Shown here in pieces: positions 9,861-19,309 of a stretch of 64,000 bases of DNA. Where the stretch lies: assembly GCF_004121075.1 (NCBI RefSeq), contig NZ_RHLN01000013.1, positions 17,690-81,689 of the forward strand, given 5' to 3'. The notes under the pieces were generated by a model that saw only the letters and a list, made by a program, of their open reading frames with translations, did no database searches and was not told the origin of the DNA. This DNA comes from Lutibacter sp. HS1-25. GTDB lineage: Bacteria > Bacteroidota > Bacteroidia > Flavobacteriales > Flavobacteriaceae. The number at the start of each line of letters is the position of its first letter. The stretch's first letter is position 1. The position numbers were made by a program, and so were the translations under genes.

Positions 9861-9891
9861 CAAATTTACGTATTTATTTTTAATCTAACAA
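9861..9891 (-). promoter_or_regulatory. Promoter of rpsA
   Basis: On the minus strand TTG, 20 nt and TAAATTTG (9868-9861) match the Bacteroidota consensus. The predicted start near 9853 gives a 5' leader of about 120 nt, long enough for control of S1 synthesis. Confidence 0.6.
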
Positions 9892-10108
9892 GAAGAAAAT
9901 GAATGGTTTGTGTAATTTAATATCAAAATTTAAAATGACGTGTTAAAAAGTGCTCATTTTTTTAAAAAACAACTTAACACACTTAATACTAGAAGTTTGA
10001 AGTTTATAAAATTGACCTAACATTCAAGTCTAGCCAATTATTAAAAAATTAAAGCTAAATGTAAGTAATATCAACAAAAAACCTCAAATTTTAAATTGTT
10101 TTATATGG

Positions 10109-10200
10109 GTGTTCCCTATCGGTCGGGCTATTCGCTATATCTTTTTTACATTTCCACTGCGTTGCAATATAAAAAAGGATGCCGCTGCTATCCCTAACAC
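10109..10200 (-). repeat. 92-nt dispersed structured repeat, copy A
   Basis: Read on the minus strand it matches the element at 54671-54762 over its whole 92 nt (about 80% by eye). Shared blocks are GGCATCCTTTTTT, TGCAACGCAGTGGAA, GTAAAAAAGATATA and AGCCCGACC. It folds as an inner AT-rich hairpin inside an outer stem GTGTT/AACAC. It lies about 100 nt downstream of the helicase stop, in the same transcriptional sense. Confidence 0.85.
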
Positions 10201-10297
10201 AATGCAATCAAAAAAATAACATATTTTAAATCGCTGTAAACTAAAACGTATAAATTTAAGTCACTATTATTTAAAACATGAAAACTGCTACCAGAAA

Positions 10298-11725
10298 CTA
10301 CTCAATAAAACATTCATTTTTAAAACCTATCAAATATACTTTTTCTTGTGCTCTTGTAAGCGCTGTATACAACCAACGGTAATATTCAACTCCTTCTCCG
10401 TTAGGTAAATATGGTTGTTCTATAAAAACAGTTTTCCATTGCCCTCCTTGTGATTTATGACAAGTAACTGCATAAGCAAATTTAATTTGCAACGCATTAA
10501 AGTATTGATTGGCTTTTATACCTAACAACTGTTTGTACTTAGATTTTTCATGAGCAAAATCTTTCCCAACTTCATGATACAATCTATTTGATTCTTCATA
10601 TGTTAAAGAAGGGGATTCTGATGCCAGTGTATCTAATAACAATACCGTTTCAAAAGGCTTTTGATTTGGATAATCAATCATTCTAATGGTAACTTCCGCA
10701 AAACGAAAACCATACAACTCCTTTATATTTTTAATTTCCAAAATTTCACAAATATCTCCGTTGGCAATAAAACCAGCATCACTCGAATCTTTAAGCCAAA
10801 AATAATTGTTTTTAACAACCATTACATAATCGCCCGTAGAGATTTCATTTTCCTGACCTCGTATTTTACTTCTTATTTGCTGATTGTATTGATTTGCTCT
10901 TTTATTAGATCTAACAATAAATGCAGTATCCTCTACACCTATATTATCATAAGCTGAATGAATAGCGTCTTCAATATCATAACCATCAACCAATCTAATC
11001 AAATCTGGAAAACCCAATTGAAATTGAAATGTATTTGACCCAATATTGGCTATTATAAATCTTAAATCGGTCGCATTAATAAGTATCCCCGATGCTTCAT
11101 GCTGACGCATAACCTCACTTAATTCAATTTCAGTAACTACTTTATCGTAGTTAAGTTCTAACTTTTTAGCATCTAATGCCGGACTAATATCTAATTTTAC
11201 TGGTGGTAGTTGAGCGGTATCACCAATAAAAATAATTTTACAACCAACACCCGAATATACATAAGACATTAAATCATCTAATAAAGAGTTATTCTCAAAT
11301 AATTTAACTTTATCAGATCCATCAGGTATCATAGACGCCTCATCAACTATAAAAATGGTATTGTTGTGTTTATTAGGCTGTAAAGTAAAATCTACACCAC
11401 CTGACTTATTTTTTTTTGGAAAATAAATCTTTTTATGAATTGTAAATGCTTGTTTATTAGCATATCCAGAAATAACCTTTGCAGCTCTTCCGGTTGGAGC
11501 CAACAAAACAGCCTTTTTACCAATATGCCATAAATTATTTACAACAGTACTAATAGTCGTTGTTTTTCCTGTACCAGCATAACCTTTAATTAAAAACAAA
11601 CTGTTCTTATTTTTATCGAAAATAAAATCTGTGAGTTTTGTAAGTAATAAATCTTGAGAAATTGTAGGTTCAAAAGGAAACTTTTGGATTAAAATTTTAT
11701 AAAATTCAGAGGCCGTTTTAATCAT
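10298..11725 (-). CDS. RecD-like ATP-dependent DNA helicase (SF1B)
   Basis: 475 residues. Walker A GYAGTGKTTT at about 48-57, the helicase motif GRAAKVISGYA (motif Ia), Walker B FIVDEASMI near 126, motif III FIGDTAQLPPV near 168, and the C-terminal UvrD/RecD motif VTCHKSQGGQW (motif V) with YRWLYTALTRAQEKVYLIG (motif VI). This is the compact RecD2/AAA_30 layout without RecBC-binding parts, so a standalone 5'-3' helicase rather than a RecBCD subunit. Flavobacterial homologues are variously called 'ATP-dependent endonuclease' or 'exodeoxyribonuclease V'; no nuclease motif is visible here. Monocistronic, divergent from the membrane-protein gene at 11829. Confidence 0.88.
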   Translation of the reverse strand: MIKTASEFYKILIQKFPFEPTISQDLLLTKLTDFIFDKNKNSLFLIKGYAGTGKTTTISTVVNNLWHIGKKAVLLAPTGRAAKVISGYANKQAFTIHKKIYFPKKNKSGGVDFTLQPNKHNNTIFIVDEASMIPDGSDKVKLFENNSLLDDLMSYVYSGVGCKIIFIGDTAQLPPVKLDISPALDAKKLELNYDKVVTEIELSEVMRQHEASGILINATDLRFIIANIGSNTFQFQLGFPDLIRLVDGYDIEDAIHSAYDNIGVEDTAFIVRSNKRANQYNQQIRSKIRGQENEISTGDYVMVVKNNYFWLKDSSDAGFIANGDICEILEIKNIKELYGFRFAEVTIRMIDYPNQKPFETVLLLDTLASESPSLTYEESNRLYHEVGKDFAHEKSKYKQLLGIKANQYFNALQIKFAYAVTCHKSQGGQWKTVFIEQPYLPNGEGVEYYRWLYTALTRAQEKVYLIGFKNECFIE

Positions 11726-11739
11726 ATTTTAAAAAAAAA

Positions 11740-11747
11740 CAAATATA
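11740..11747 (-). promoter_or_regulatory. -7 promoter element of the helicase gene
   Basis: TATATTTG on the minus strand, 15 bp before the ATG at 11725; the leader would be very short. Confidence 0.45.
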
Positions 11748-11792
11748 CAAATTGATTTATGCTTAAAAGTTTTTCTCATTAAAAAAAATTTG

Positions 11793-11800
11793 TAGATTTG
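11793..11800 (+). promoter_or_regulatory. -7 promoter element of the 11829 gene
   Basis: TAGATTTG, 28 bp before the ATG, with a T-rich -33 region near 11770. It lies 45 bp from the divergent helicase promoter. Confidence 0.5.
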
Positions 11801-11828
11801 CGTACACACAAAAAATAACATATATAAA

Positions 11829-12557
11829 ATGATAACATTATTAATTATTGTAGCAGGTATAATAGTTACGGGTTTAATAGCATACGGAGTAGTGAATTTC
11901 GTTCCAAAAAAATTACATTGGTTAATCTCAGTTGTACTTATTTGTTTAGCAGGACTTTTAATTTACAAAATCAATTTCGAAATAAGAAAACCTATCTTAT
12001 TTAACAAAGAAAAAGTAGCTAAATATTCAAAAGTAATTGAGCAATTAAAAATGATTCGTGATGCTGAAGTTGCTCACAAAAAAGTAACAGGAAGTTACAA
12101 TGCTAACGGTGAAGATTTAATAAAATTTATTGACACTGCTAAATACGCATTAACACAAACAAGAAACGTTCCTCAAACAATAAATGTTGGTGGTGGTATT
12201 ACTAAAGAAATTGAAATTAGAGTTGTTGACACTATTGGTTATGAAGATGTTAGAGCTCAATTTGCAGGTTTAGACTACAAAAACATGATGAATATTCCTG
12301 GTACTAACGAAAAATTTAAAATTGAACTAGGAGAAATTGAAAAAGTTGCTGGTTTAAAAGCGCAAGTTTTTGAAGTAAAAGTAGACAAAGCCTTGATATT
12401 AGAAGGAATGGACACTAACCTTGTAAAGCAAGAAAAAGAAGCTATTGGAGGTGAAGAAATTAGAGGTGAATATATTAAAATAGGATCTTTAGGCGAAGTT
12501 AGTGAAGACGGTAACTGGCCACCATCATATGATAACAAAGATAAAAAAGAAAACTAA
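11829..12557 (+). CDS. Conserved membrane protein, unknown function
   Basis: 242 residues. Two transmembrane helices at the N-terminus (about 1-24 and 31-49) are joined by a tight VPKKLHW turn; the remaining 190 residues would be a single soluble domain. The segment after the second helix (AKYSKVIEQLKMIRDAEVAHKKVTGSYNANGEDL) resembles the region after the hydrophobic helix of pilin-like proteins, but no prepilin peptidase site is visible. Function not recognised. It is the first gene of a unit with a DUF3822 protein and rsmD, an arrangement common in flavobacteria. Confidence 0.8.
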   Translation: MITLLIIVAGIIVTGLIAYGVVNFVPKKLHWLISVVLICLAGLLIYKINFEIRKPILFNKEKVAKYSKVIEQLKMIRDAEVAHKKVTGSYNANGEDLIKFIDTAKYALTQTRNVPQTINVGGGITKEIEIRVVDTIGYEDVRAQFAGLDYKNMMNIPGTNEKFKIELGEIEKVAGLKAQVFEVKVDKALILEGMDTNLVKQEKEAIGGEEIRGEYIKIGSLGEVSEDGNWPPSYDNKDKKEN

Positions 12558-13374
12558 TAATCAGATAGATTATAAAAATCTAGAAGAAAATCATTTATCC
12601 ATCCAATTGAGTTTGGATGGATTTTCTTTTTGTATTTATAACAAAGCTGTAGAAGAATTTGGCGCTATTGCTATTTATAAATTTGAAGGTAACACCTTAA
12701 GTCCTTTTCAACATTTAGAAATGGTTGAAGAACTTTTTAAAAAGGAAGAGTTGCTAAAAATCAACTATAAATCTGTCAGCGTTTCACACTTTAACAATCT
12801 TGTAAGCCAAGTACCTTTGCCTTTTTTTGAAAAAGAAAATTTAGCAGACTATTTACAGTATAGCGTTAAAGTATTAGAAAATGATTATATAACTTACGAT
12901 CAACTGTATAATTCGGAAATTGTAAATGTGTACATCCCTTTTGTAAACATTAATAATTTTTTTATAGATTGTTATGGTTCATTTGAGTTTAAACATTCTT
13001 CAACCATATTTATTGAAAAATTATTACAAGAATTTAAACATGCTACTAAAGATTGTTGCTTTATAAATGTTACTGGAAATAATTTTGAGATTGCAATTTT
13101 CACCAATAAAAAACTACAATTATTTAACTGTTTTACCTTTAAAACAAAAGAAGATTTTATCTATTACATCCTTTTTACAGCCGAACAGTTAAATTTAAAC
13201 CCTGAGGAACTAAAAGTCGTTTTATTAGGAGATATCGAAGAAAAATCAGATCTGTATGCTATTTTATTTCAATACATTAGAAATATTGAGTTTTACAAGC
13301 CACAACATTTCTCTTCATTTTTAAAAGAAACCATTTCAGCGCATTCTAACTTTACGCTGCTAAATCAAATATAA
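12529..13374 (+). CDS. DUF3822 family protein
   Basis: 281 residues from the ATG at 12529. The frame extends to an ATG at 12502, but similarity to the family begins at about KTNNQIDYKNLEENHLSIQL, so the nearest downstream start is preferred; it overlaps the previous gene by 29 bases. The family signature is the N-terminal HLSIQLSLDGFSFCI. DUF3822 proteins resemble the actin-like ATPase fold of PilM-type proteins (family knowledge), but no catalytic residues can be assigned here. The stop overlaps the rsmD start (TAATG), indicating cotranslation with the rRNA methyltransferase. Confidence 0.82.
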   Translation: MITKIKKKTNNQIDYKNLEENHLSIQLSLDGFSFCIYNKAVEEFGAIAIYKFEGNTLSPFQHLEMVEELFKKEELLKINYKSVSVSHFNNLVSQVPLPFFEKENLADYLQYSVKVLENDYITYDQLYNSEIVNVYIPFVNINNFFIDCYGSFEFKHSSTIFIEKLLQEFKHATKDCCFINVTGNNFEIAIFTNKKLQLFNCFTFKTKEDFIYYILFTAEQLNLNPEELKVVLLGDIEEKSDLYAILFQYIRNIEFYKPQHFSSFLKETISAHSNFTLLNQI

Positions 13375-13928
13375 TGCGCATCATCTCTGGAAAACACAAA
13401 AGCAAACGTATTCAAGCTCCTAAAACGTTACCCGTTAGGCCAACAACTGATATGGCAAAGGAAGCTTTGTTTAATATTTTAAATAACTTATATTTTTTAA
13501 ACGATGTCTCTGTACTAGATTTATTTTCTGGAACTGGAAATATTAGTTACGAATTTGGATCAAGAGGAACCGAAAAAATAACCGCCGTTGATGCACATTT
13601 TGGTTGTGTGAAATTTATAAACACTACAGCACAACAATTAGACCTAAATATCAATGCATACAAAAGCGATGTATTTAAATTTTTAGAAAAATGTACTGGT
13701 AAATTTGATGTTATTTTTGCAGATCCACCTTATGAATTTGAGCAGGAATTATTTGAAAAAATAATTGCATTGGTATTTGATAACAACCTACTAAACGAAG
13801 ATGGGCTTTTAATTGTTGAACATTCTAAACATACAAATTTAGATAAAAACCAACACTTAAGTTATCAAAAAAAATATGGTGGAAATATGTTTAGCTTTTT
13901 TGAAAATAAATCAGCAGAATTAGAATAA
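13374..13928 (+). CDS. rsmD: 16S rRNA (guanine(966)-N(2))-methyltransferase
   Basis: 184-residue SAM-dependent methyltransferase modifying G966 of 16S rRNA during 30S assembly. Begins [13 protein letters not shown] with the [15 protein letters not shown] segment typical of RsmD, then SAM motif [15 protein letters not shown] (about 46-60) and the catalytic DPPYEFE motif near residue 117. Length is normal. Third gene of its unit; it converges on moxR and overlaps its 3' end by 9 bases. Confidence 0.93.
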   Translation: MRIISGKHKSKRIQAPKTLPVRPTTDMAKEALFNILNNLYFLNDVSVLDLFSGTGNISYEFGSRGTEKITAVDAHFGCVKFINTTAQQLDLNINAYKSDVFKFLEKCTGKFDVIFADPPYEFEQELFEKIIALVFDNNLLNEDGLLIVEHSKHTNLDKNQHLSYQKKYGGNMFSFFENKSAELE

Positions 13929-14873
13929 AGATTCTATAATTTTCTTTTCATTAATACCTTCAGCTTCTGCTTTGTAATTTTTTACAATCCTATGCTTTAA
14001 AATAGCATACGCAACCGATTGAACATCTTCAATATCTGGTGAATATTTTCCATTTACAGCTGCATTGGCTTTGGCTGCTAAAATTAAATTTTGAGAAGCT
14101 CTTGGTCCTGCACCCCAATCTATGTAGTTATTTACAATTTCAGTAGAATGTACAGAATTTGGACGTGTTTTAGACACCAATTTCACTGCGTATTCTATTA
14201 CATTATCTGCTACGGGAATTCGTCTTACAAGATGCTGAAAATTTGTAATTTCTTCCGCAGATAATAAAGTGTTAATTTGCTGTTTTAAATCGCTTGTGGT
14301 GCTTTTTACAACAGCAACTTCGTCGTCAAAACTTGGATAATCCAACTGAATTGAAAACATAAAACGATCTAATTGTGCTTCTGGTAAAGGATATGTTCCT
14401 TCCTGTTCAATTGGGTTTTGCGTTGCCAATACAAAAAAAGGTTTAGCCAAAACGTGATGATGACCCGCAACAGTTACAGTACGCTCTTGCATAGCTTCTA
14501 ACAAGGCTGCTTGCGTTTTAGGTGGCGTACGGTTTATTTCATCGGCTAAAATTATATTGCTAAAAACAGGCCCTTTGATAAATTTAAAATGATTGGTTTC
14601 GTCTAAAATTTCACTTCCTAAAATATCTGAAGGCATCAAATCTGGTGTAAACTGAATTCTTTTAAAATCGAGACCTAAAGTCGATGCTATAGTGTGAACC
14701 ATCAAGGTTTTAGCCAACCCAGGTACTCCAATCAGCAATGAATGACCACCACTAAAAATTGAAAGTAATATAAGATCTACTGCCTTATGCTGTCCAACAA
14801 TTACTTTTCCAATTTCTTGTTTTAAAGCATCGTATTTCTCGACCAATAATTTTAAAGCAGTAACATCAGACAT
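13920..14873 (-). CDS. MoxR family AAA+ ATPase
   Basis: 317 residues. Walker A GVPGLAKT near 49, Walker B ILADEINR near 110, sensor 1 [23 protein letters not shown] (about 148-170) and a C-terminal lid domain. MoxR ATPases act as chaperones for metal or protein complex maturation, normally with a VWA partner. Here no DUF58 or VWA gene follows; it sits 3 nt downstream of a SurA-type isomerase gene and ends a four-gene unit for periplasmic protein folding. The ATPase itself is cytoplasmic, so the link may be coexpression only. Confidence 0.9.
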   Translation of the reverse strand: MSDVTALKLLVEKYDALKQEIGKVIVGQHKAVDLILLSIFSGGHSLLIGVPGLAKTLMVHTIASTLGLDFKRIQFTPDLMPSDILGSEILDETNHFKFIKGPVFSNIILADEINRTPPKTQAALLEAMQERTVTVAGHHHVLAKPFFVLATQNPIEQEGTYPLPEAQLDRFMFSIQLDYPSFDDEVAVVKSTTSDLKQQINTLLSAEEITNFQHLVRRIPVADNVIEYAVKLVSKTRPNSVHSTEIVNNYIDWGAGPRASQNLILAAKANAAVNGKYSPDIEDVQSVAYAILKHRIVKNYKAEAEGINEKKIIESLF

Positions 14874-14876
14874 TTT

Positions 14877-16394
14877 TTATTTTTCTTTTTTCCAGTTTTT
14901 TTCAAAATCACATTCGGTATGCGGACTATTTATTTTAATATAAGTATCCATCAACTTTTCCTGTGCCCATTTATTTATAGTTTCTTCTTTCTTTTTTTGC
15001 AATGCCAATTGTTGAATTTTCTCATAATCATCAGAAAAATTAGCTGTGTGAGCATCGATTTTTCCAACAACTTTTATCATTTTAAACATTTTATCTCCAC
15101 CTCTCACTTCTTCATAAAATGGTTGTGTTATTTCATCGGGTTTTAAACTACTAACACGGTTATACAATTGTGGATCCATACGTGTAAGATCAAATTTTGT
15201 ATCATTTGTCTCTGGATTCATAATCAACCCTCCACTTGTTTTGTTTTCTTTATCGTCAGAGTATTGTAATACTGCTTCAGCAAAGGTAATTTCACCATTT
15301 AATATTTTATCGCGTATTGATTTCAACTCATCTTCAGCTGCTTTCATTTCGGCTGAACTAATTTTAGGCTGAATTAAAATATGACTAACAACACGTTCTT
15401 GACCTTTAATTTTATCTACCAAAATAATATGATAACCAAAACTTGATTTAAATGGATCAGAAACTTGACCTTCGTCTAAACTAAACGCAACTTCTTTAAA
15501 CTCCTTTATAAACCCACTTTGACGTGTAATTGTATATTGCCCTCCAGATCCAGGTCCTTTACTAGACACCGCAGGATCGTCTGAATTTATAATTGCTTTT
15601 AACCTAAAACTAAAACCTTCTTCAACTTCTTTTTTAATTTCATTTAATTTGTCAATCACCCTTTCGGTTTCCTCATCAGTAGGCTTCATTGTTTTTACAA
15701 TTTGAGCTAAAACAATTTCTGTACTAAATTCAGGTAATTCACCATCAACTTCTAAGTTTTTAAAATAAGTTCTTACTTCTTCAGGAGTAACATCAATATT
15801 TTCAGTAATTGAAGCGCTTTCTCTACGAATTAACAATTGCTCTTTTTGAATTTCATACAATTCTTTTCTTAAATCGTCTTCATCATTAAAACCATACATA
15901 GCAACAACTTTTTCCATAGAACCTAATTGTTGTTTAAAATAATCGATATTACGGTCTACTTCTTCATTTACTTCGGCTTCAGAAACTGCAACACTATCAA
16001 TAACTGCCATATGAGCAATTAATTTTTGAGTCATTATTTCTTCTAATATTCCACAATTAGAAATCCCAATATCTCCGCCTTCCATTCTCAATTCTAATTC
16101 TTTTTTGAATTTATCTATATCCGAATTTAAAACAATATTATCACCAATAACAACAGCAACTCCATCTATTTTAACCTTTAACGGATTGTTATATCTAGCC
16201 TCTGAAATCACTTTTGGTGGCGCTTCAACTGTTACAGTATCTGACTTAAAATCTGGCATTGGGCTTCCAATCCCACCTTTTACATAAGTACTATCTGTTT
16301 GTGCATTTAATCCTGCAAAACATAATAAAAAGGTTAAAATTAAAGTGTTTTTAAATTTAATATATTTCAAATTGTTGATTATTTCGTGCATCAT
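14877..16394 (-). CDS. Periplasmic SurA-like peptidylprolyl isomerase
   Basis: 505 residues with a signal peptide (hydrophobic core LILTFLLCFAGLNA). A SurA N-terminal chaperone domain (about 70-230: AVVIGDNIVLNSDIDKFKKEL, LIRRESASI) is followed by parvulin rotamase domain 1 (about 225-335, QSGFIKEFKEVAFSLDEGQVSDPFKSSFGYHI) and rotamase domain 2 (about 340-450). It helps fold outer-membrane proteins in transit. The ATG at 16394 overlaps the upstream gene by 38 bases; a TTG at 16370 (giving a shorter, cleaner signal peptide) is an equally possible start. Second-last gene of the folding-factor unit. Confidence 0.9.
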   Translation of the reverse strand: MMHEIINNLKYIKFKNTLILTFLLCFAGLNAQTDSTYVKGGIGSPMPDFKSDTVTVEAPPKVISEARYNNPLKVKIDGVAVVIGDNIVLNSDIDKFKKELELRMEGGDIGISNCGILEEIMTQKLIAHMAVIDSVAVSEAEVNEEVDRNIDYFKQQLGSMEKVVAMYGFNDEDDLRKELYEIQKEQLLIRRESASITENIDVTPEEVRTYFKNLEVDGELPEFSTEIVLAQIVKTMKPTDEETERVIDKLNEIKKEVEEGFSFRLKAIINSDDPAVSSKGPGSGGQYTITRQSGFIKEFKEVAFSLDEGQVSDPFKSSFGYHIILVDKIKGQERVVSHILIQPKISSAEMKAAEDELKSIRDKILNGEITFAEAVLQYSDDKENKTSGGLIMNPETNDTKFDLTRMDPQLYNRVSSLKPDEITQPFYEEVRGGDKMFKMIKVVGKIDAHTANFSDDYEKIQQLALQKKKEETINKWAQEKLMDTYIKINSPHTECDFEKNWKKEK

Positions 16395-17208
16395 CTATTA
16401 ATGTTTCTTCAATATTTCTTAATAATAATAATTTTCTTTGGTGCAAAATCATTTGCTTAATTGTTGGTGCTATATAACTTTTTGGTGCAACCTCATTTCT
16501 ATTTAACACTTTTTTTACAGCCACCAAATATAAGCTTAATGAGTCTTCTTTTTGAATAAAATTGTCATTTTTTAATAACTCATCTCGACTTACGGTTTTA
16601 AACAGAGGAACCTCATTAATAAAATCGCTATATTTAATCCAAACTGTATCATTTAAATGGTGAGATGTTAAAGATAGCTCTTTGGATTTTAACTTTAATA
16701 AATCTTCTTTTTTATTAGAATTAAAAAGTTTTATCAACTCCTTTTTATCGTAAACATCTTTCCCTAACTTAATATATTTCAACTTTAGCAGTTCTTCATT
16801 TATCTTAAAATTTTGACCATTTTCTTTGTAAAATTTTTCAATATCTTCATCTGTAATTTCAGTATTTAAATACTCTGCAACAACAGCTTCTTTATAGGAA
16901 TTTATATACAAATCCTGGCGATATTTTTTTACCAGTTCATCAAATTGATCTGCTTTATTTTCTAAATTTAATTGTGCTTTTGCCAATAATAACTGCTGCT
17001 TAACCCAATTATTTATATAGTTATTAGTTATTAAAATACTGTCTTGCTGTGAAGTACCACTAGAAACAATTTTTTTCAAATCAGTTTTATACAAATAGGT
17101 GTCATTTACACGTGCAACTGCATCTTTAGACTCTTCCTTTATGGTAAAATAGTCACAAGATTGCAATAAAAACAACAAAAATATGATGTATAAAAAAGAA
17201 TATCTCAT
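16357..17208 (-). CDS. SurA_N-like lipoprotein of the isomerase operon
   Basis: 283 residues. Lipoprotein signal with lipobox LLQSC (Cys about residue 18), so anchored in the envelope. The body resembles the SurA/PrsA N-terminal chaperone region (VARVNDTYLYKTDLKKIV, then NNYINNWVKQQLLLAKAQ and ITDEDIEKFYKENGQNF), but no complete parvulin rotamase motif is visible, so it is probably a chaperone without isomerase activity. It lies between two double-rotamase isomerase genes, overlapping the upstream one by a base and the downstream one by 38, so the three are expressed together. Confidence 0.8.
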   Translation of the reverse strand: MRYSFLYIIFLLFLLQSCDYFTIKEESKDAVARVNDTYLYKTDLKKIVSSGTSQQDSILITNNYINNWVKQQLLLAKAQLNLENKADQFDELVKKYRQDLYINSYKEAVVAEYLNTEITDEDIEKFYKENGQNFKINEELLKLKYIKLGKDVYDKKELIKLFNSNKKEDLLKLKSKELSLTSHHLNDTVWIKYSDFINEVPLFKTVSRDELLKNDNFIQKEDSLSLYLVAVKKVLNRNEVAPKSYIAPTIKQMILHQRKLLLLRNIEETLIDDARNNQQFEIY

Positions 17209-18818
17209 TATTTTAAATTTTCTTTAAAAAGACGTTTTTTCTCCCTCTCTACAAATTCAACTTGGTATTTTTGATGCAATCCTTGAACCCATACTTTTTC
17301 TAAATAATTTTGATAATCGGAAATTACAAGTCCTTTATTTGTTTCCAAATCTTTATCTAAATACTTGCTATTTTTATTTGATTCATAAAAATTTTGCAAT
17401 CCAATACTGTCTTTAGATTTATCCCAAACTTGTTTCTCTAACATTGCAAACAATAACAATCCTTCTTCAAACTCTTTGTATGTTGCTGCAAACTCTTTAT
17501 TTGTAAATTGTATATTTTCTTTGTAATAATTTAAAACATTTTCTTCTTGAAAAGCCTTAAAAGCTACTTCTAAAGTCTGATTATTTCCACTATTAAGATA
17601 TTTGATAAATTGATTTTGATAAATATCTAAATCCTGAATTTTAAGTAGTTTTTTGTCAAATTTCTCTGGATTTTGCTTCCAATCATCTGTTTTAAATTGA
17701 TTCAATGCTTCATTATAAACTTCAACATTGTATTCATTAAACAAACGATTAACTACAGATTTCCCTATCAATTTAGAACGCTCATCACTTTCTACCTGTT
17801 GTGTTAATTTTGGTTTTAAAACTTCAAAACTCTCTAAAGGATATTTATTTAATAATTTAACAATATGCCAACCATATGCTGTTTGAAATGGTTTAGAAAT
17901 AGCTCCAACATTTTGTAAAGAAAATGCCACATCGGCAAAATCCTCAATCATTTGTCCGTAATTGAACTTTTTTAAACGCCCTCCATTTGGGGCACTTGAA
18001 TTGTCTTCTGAAAATTTTTGAGCTAGCATTTCAAAATCAGCAGGATTTTTTAGCACAAGTTGATAAATTGAGTCTACTTTTTTAGAAATTTCTCCTGATT
18101 TATTTTTAAACATAATATGAGCCACTTCTACTTCACCCTGAGATTCTTTAATATCGTTTACTTTTACAATATGATAGCCAAATTTTGTTCTAAATGGCAT
18201 AGACACCTCACCAACCGCTGTTGAATAAGCTGCATTTTCAAAAGGATAAACCATTTGTAAAACCGAGAAATAACCTAGTTTACCTCCGTTTTGAGCTGCA
18301 GATGGATCTTGAGAAAATTGTTTTGCAACGACTTCAAAATCTTGTCCATTTACAATTAAGTTTCTAGCTTCAACCAATTTATTATAAGCCGCCAAAGTGT
18401 CTGCAGGTTTTGCATCTTCAGCAACAAAAATTAAAATATGACTTGCATCAATTTGAATTTTCATGCGTTCATAAGCTTCTTTTACCAACTTATCAGTAAC
18501 CTCTTTATCTGCCAAATAAGGTAAAATCAATGAATTTTTGTATTGCTTTAACTCATCTATATAACTTTTAACGGTATCTAAACCAATCTCTTTAGCATTT
18601 TTTACTTTCAACTTATAATCTACAAATAATTGTAGGTAATTTTCTATTGTATTGTCTTTTGAATCTGGAACAACATTTAAGTTTTTATTGTAAACTGCTA
18701 AAAATTCACTTGAATAATAAGGTTCATTATCTATTGTAAATAAAATTTTATTTGAATTTTGGGAGTTAGCAATTGCCCCTGCAAAAAAGGCAAAAGCTAT
18801 AATCAATTTTAATTTCAT
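17208..18818 (-). CDS. Periplasmic peptidylprolyl isomerase, two parvulin domains
   Basis: 536 residues. Signal peptide MKLKLIIAFAFFAGAIANS. An N-terminal helical segment is followed by rotamase domain 1 (about 125-225: DASHILI, QNGGKLGYFSVLQMVYPFENAAY, FGYHIVKV) and domain 2 (about 230-330: VAHIMF, PNGGRLKKFNYGQMIEDFADVAFSL, YGWHIVKL). The remaining 200 residues are helical and may cap the chaperone. First gene of the minus-strand folding unit; its stop overlaps the start of the lipoprotein gene. Confidence 0.9.
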   Translation of the reverse strand: MKLKLIIAFAFFAGAIANSQNSNKILFTIDNEPYYSSEFLAVYNKNLNVVPDSKDNTIENYLQLFVDYKLKVKNAKEIGLDTVKSYIDELKQYKNSLILPYLADKEVTDKLVKEAYERMKIQIDASHILIFVAEDAKPADTLAAYNKLVEARNLIVNGQDFEVVAKQFSQDPSAAQNGGKLGYFSVLQMVYPFENAAYSTAVGEVSMPFRTKFGYHIVKVNDIKESQGEVEVAHIMFKNKSGEISKKVDSIYQLVLKNPADFEMLAQKFSEDNSSAPNGGRLKKFNYGQMIEDFADVAFSLQNVGAISKPFQTAYGWHIVKLLNKYPLESFEVLKPKLTQQVESDERSKLIGKSVVNRLFNEYNVEVYNEALNQFKTDDWKQNPEKFDKKLLKIQDLDIYQNQFIKYLNSGNNQTLEVAFKAFQEENVLNYYKENIQFTNKEFAATYKEFEEGLLLFAMLEKQVWDKSKDSIGLQNFYESNKNSKYLDKDLETNKGLVISDYQNYLEKVWVQGLHQKYQVEFVEREKKRLFKENLK

Positions 18819-18911
18819 AAAGTGTTTATTTTGCTTTTTAAAAGCGCTAAATTATTTTTTTAGAAAACGCTGCAATTTATTTTTTATTTTCAGCAAAGGG
18901 TGTTAAAACTA

Positions 18912-19193
18912 TCACAAAGAAATAATTCCTTCAATTTTTTCGGCAGCACGGTATTTTTCAATAACAGCATCTGCACTATCCATAATTACCTGTATCGATA
19001 CACTTGTAAACTTTCCTGTTTTAGATACATTTTTATTGATAACCGCACCTCCAAAATCAAATAAATCTTCAATTTGCTGAATAGCTACTTCGCTAGAAGG
19101 AACAATAAATTTGAATAAATATTTTGAAGGAAAAGTAGTATCTTGATTTAAATCTGTTTTTAGTTTGTCGTAAAATGCTTTTTTATCGCTCAT
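18912..19193 (-). CDS. DUF493 (YbeD-like) family protein
   Basis: 93 residues, a small ACT-like fold protein. The segments KYLFKFIVPSS, NKNVSKTGKFTSVSIQVIMDSADAVIEKYRAAEKIEGIISL match the YbeD/DUF493 pattern. Cytoplasmic, of unclear biochemical role; E. coli YbeD lies next to lipB. Monocistronic, divergent from the ATPase gene at 19310. Confidence 0.85.
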   Translation of the reverse strand: MSDKKAFYDKLKTDLNQDTTFPSKYLFKFIVPSSEVAIQQIEDLFDFGGAVINKNVSKTGKFTSVSIQVIMDSADAVIEKYRAAEKIEGIISL

Positions 19194-19297
19194 TGGTATT
19201 TATATTTAGATGCATAGACATCAAATTAAACAATTATTTTGTTAATATCAATTAACAAAATTACAAGAATATTTTTAGTTAAATTTATCCAATACCT

Positions 19298-19305
19298 TAT
19301 TTTTG
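19298..19305 (+). promoter_or_regulatory. -7 promoter element abutting the 19310 start codon
   Basis: TATTTTTG ends only 4 nt before the ATG, so transcription would begin at about the start codon and give a leaderless or near-leaderless mRNA. Confidence 0.4.
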
Positions 19306-19309
19306 TTAA

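Larger units (their letters stand above)
9734..10297. other. 564-bp spacer between rpsA and helicase gene
   Basis: Holds the rpsA leader and promoter (to about 9891), a low-complexity AT-rich middle with two TTTGAAG-like heptamers near 9990, and the 92-nt dispersed repeat at 10109-10200. No ORF with coding character and no tRNA were seen. Confidence 0.7.

Noticed and set aside
10661..10957. Plus-strand ORF inside the RecD-like helicase gene
   Set aside because: Opposite to conserved helicase motifs; no promoter.
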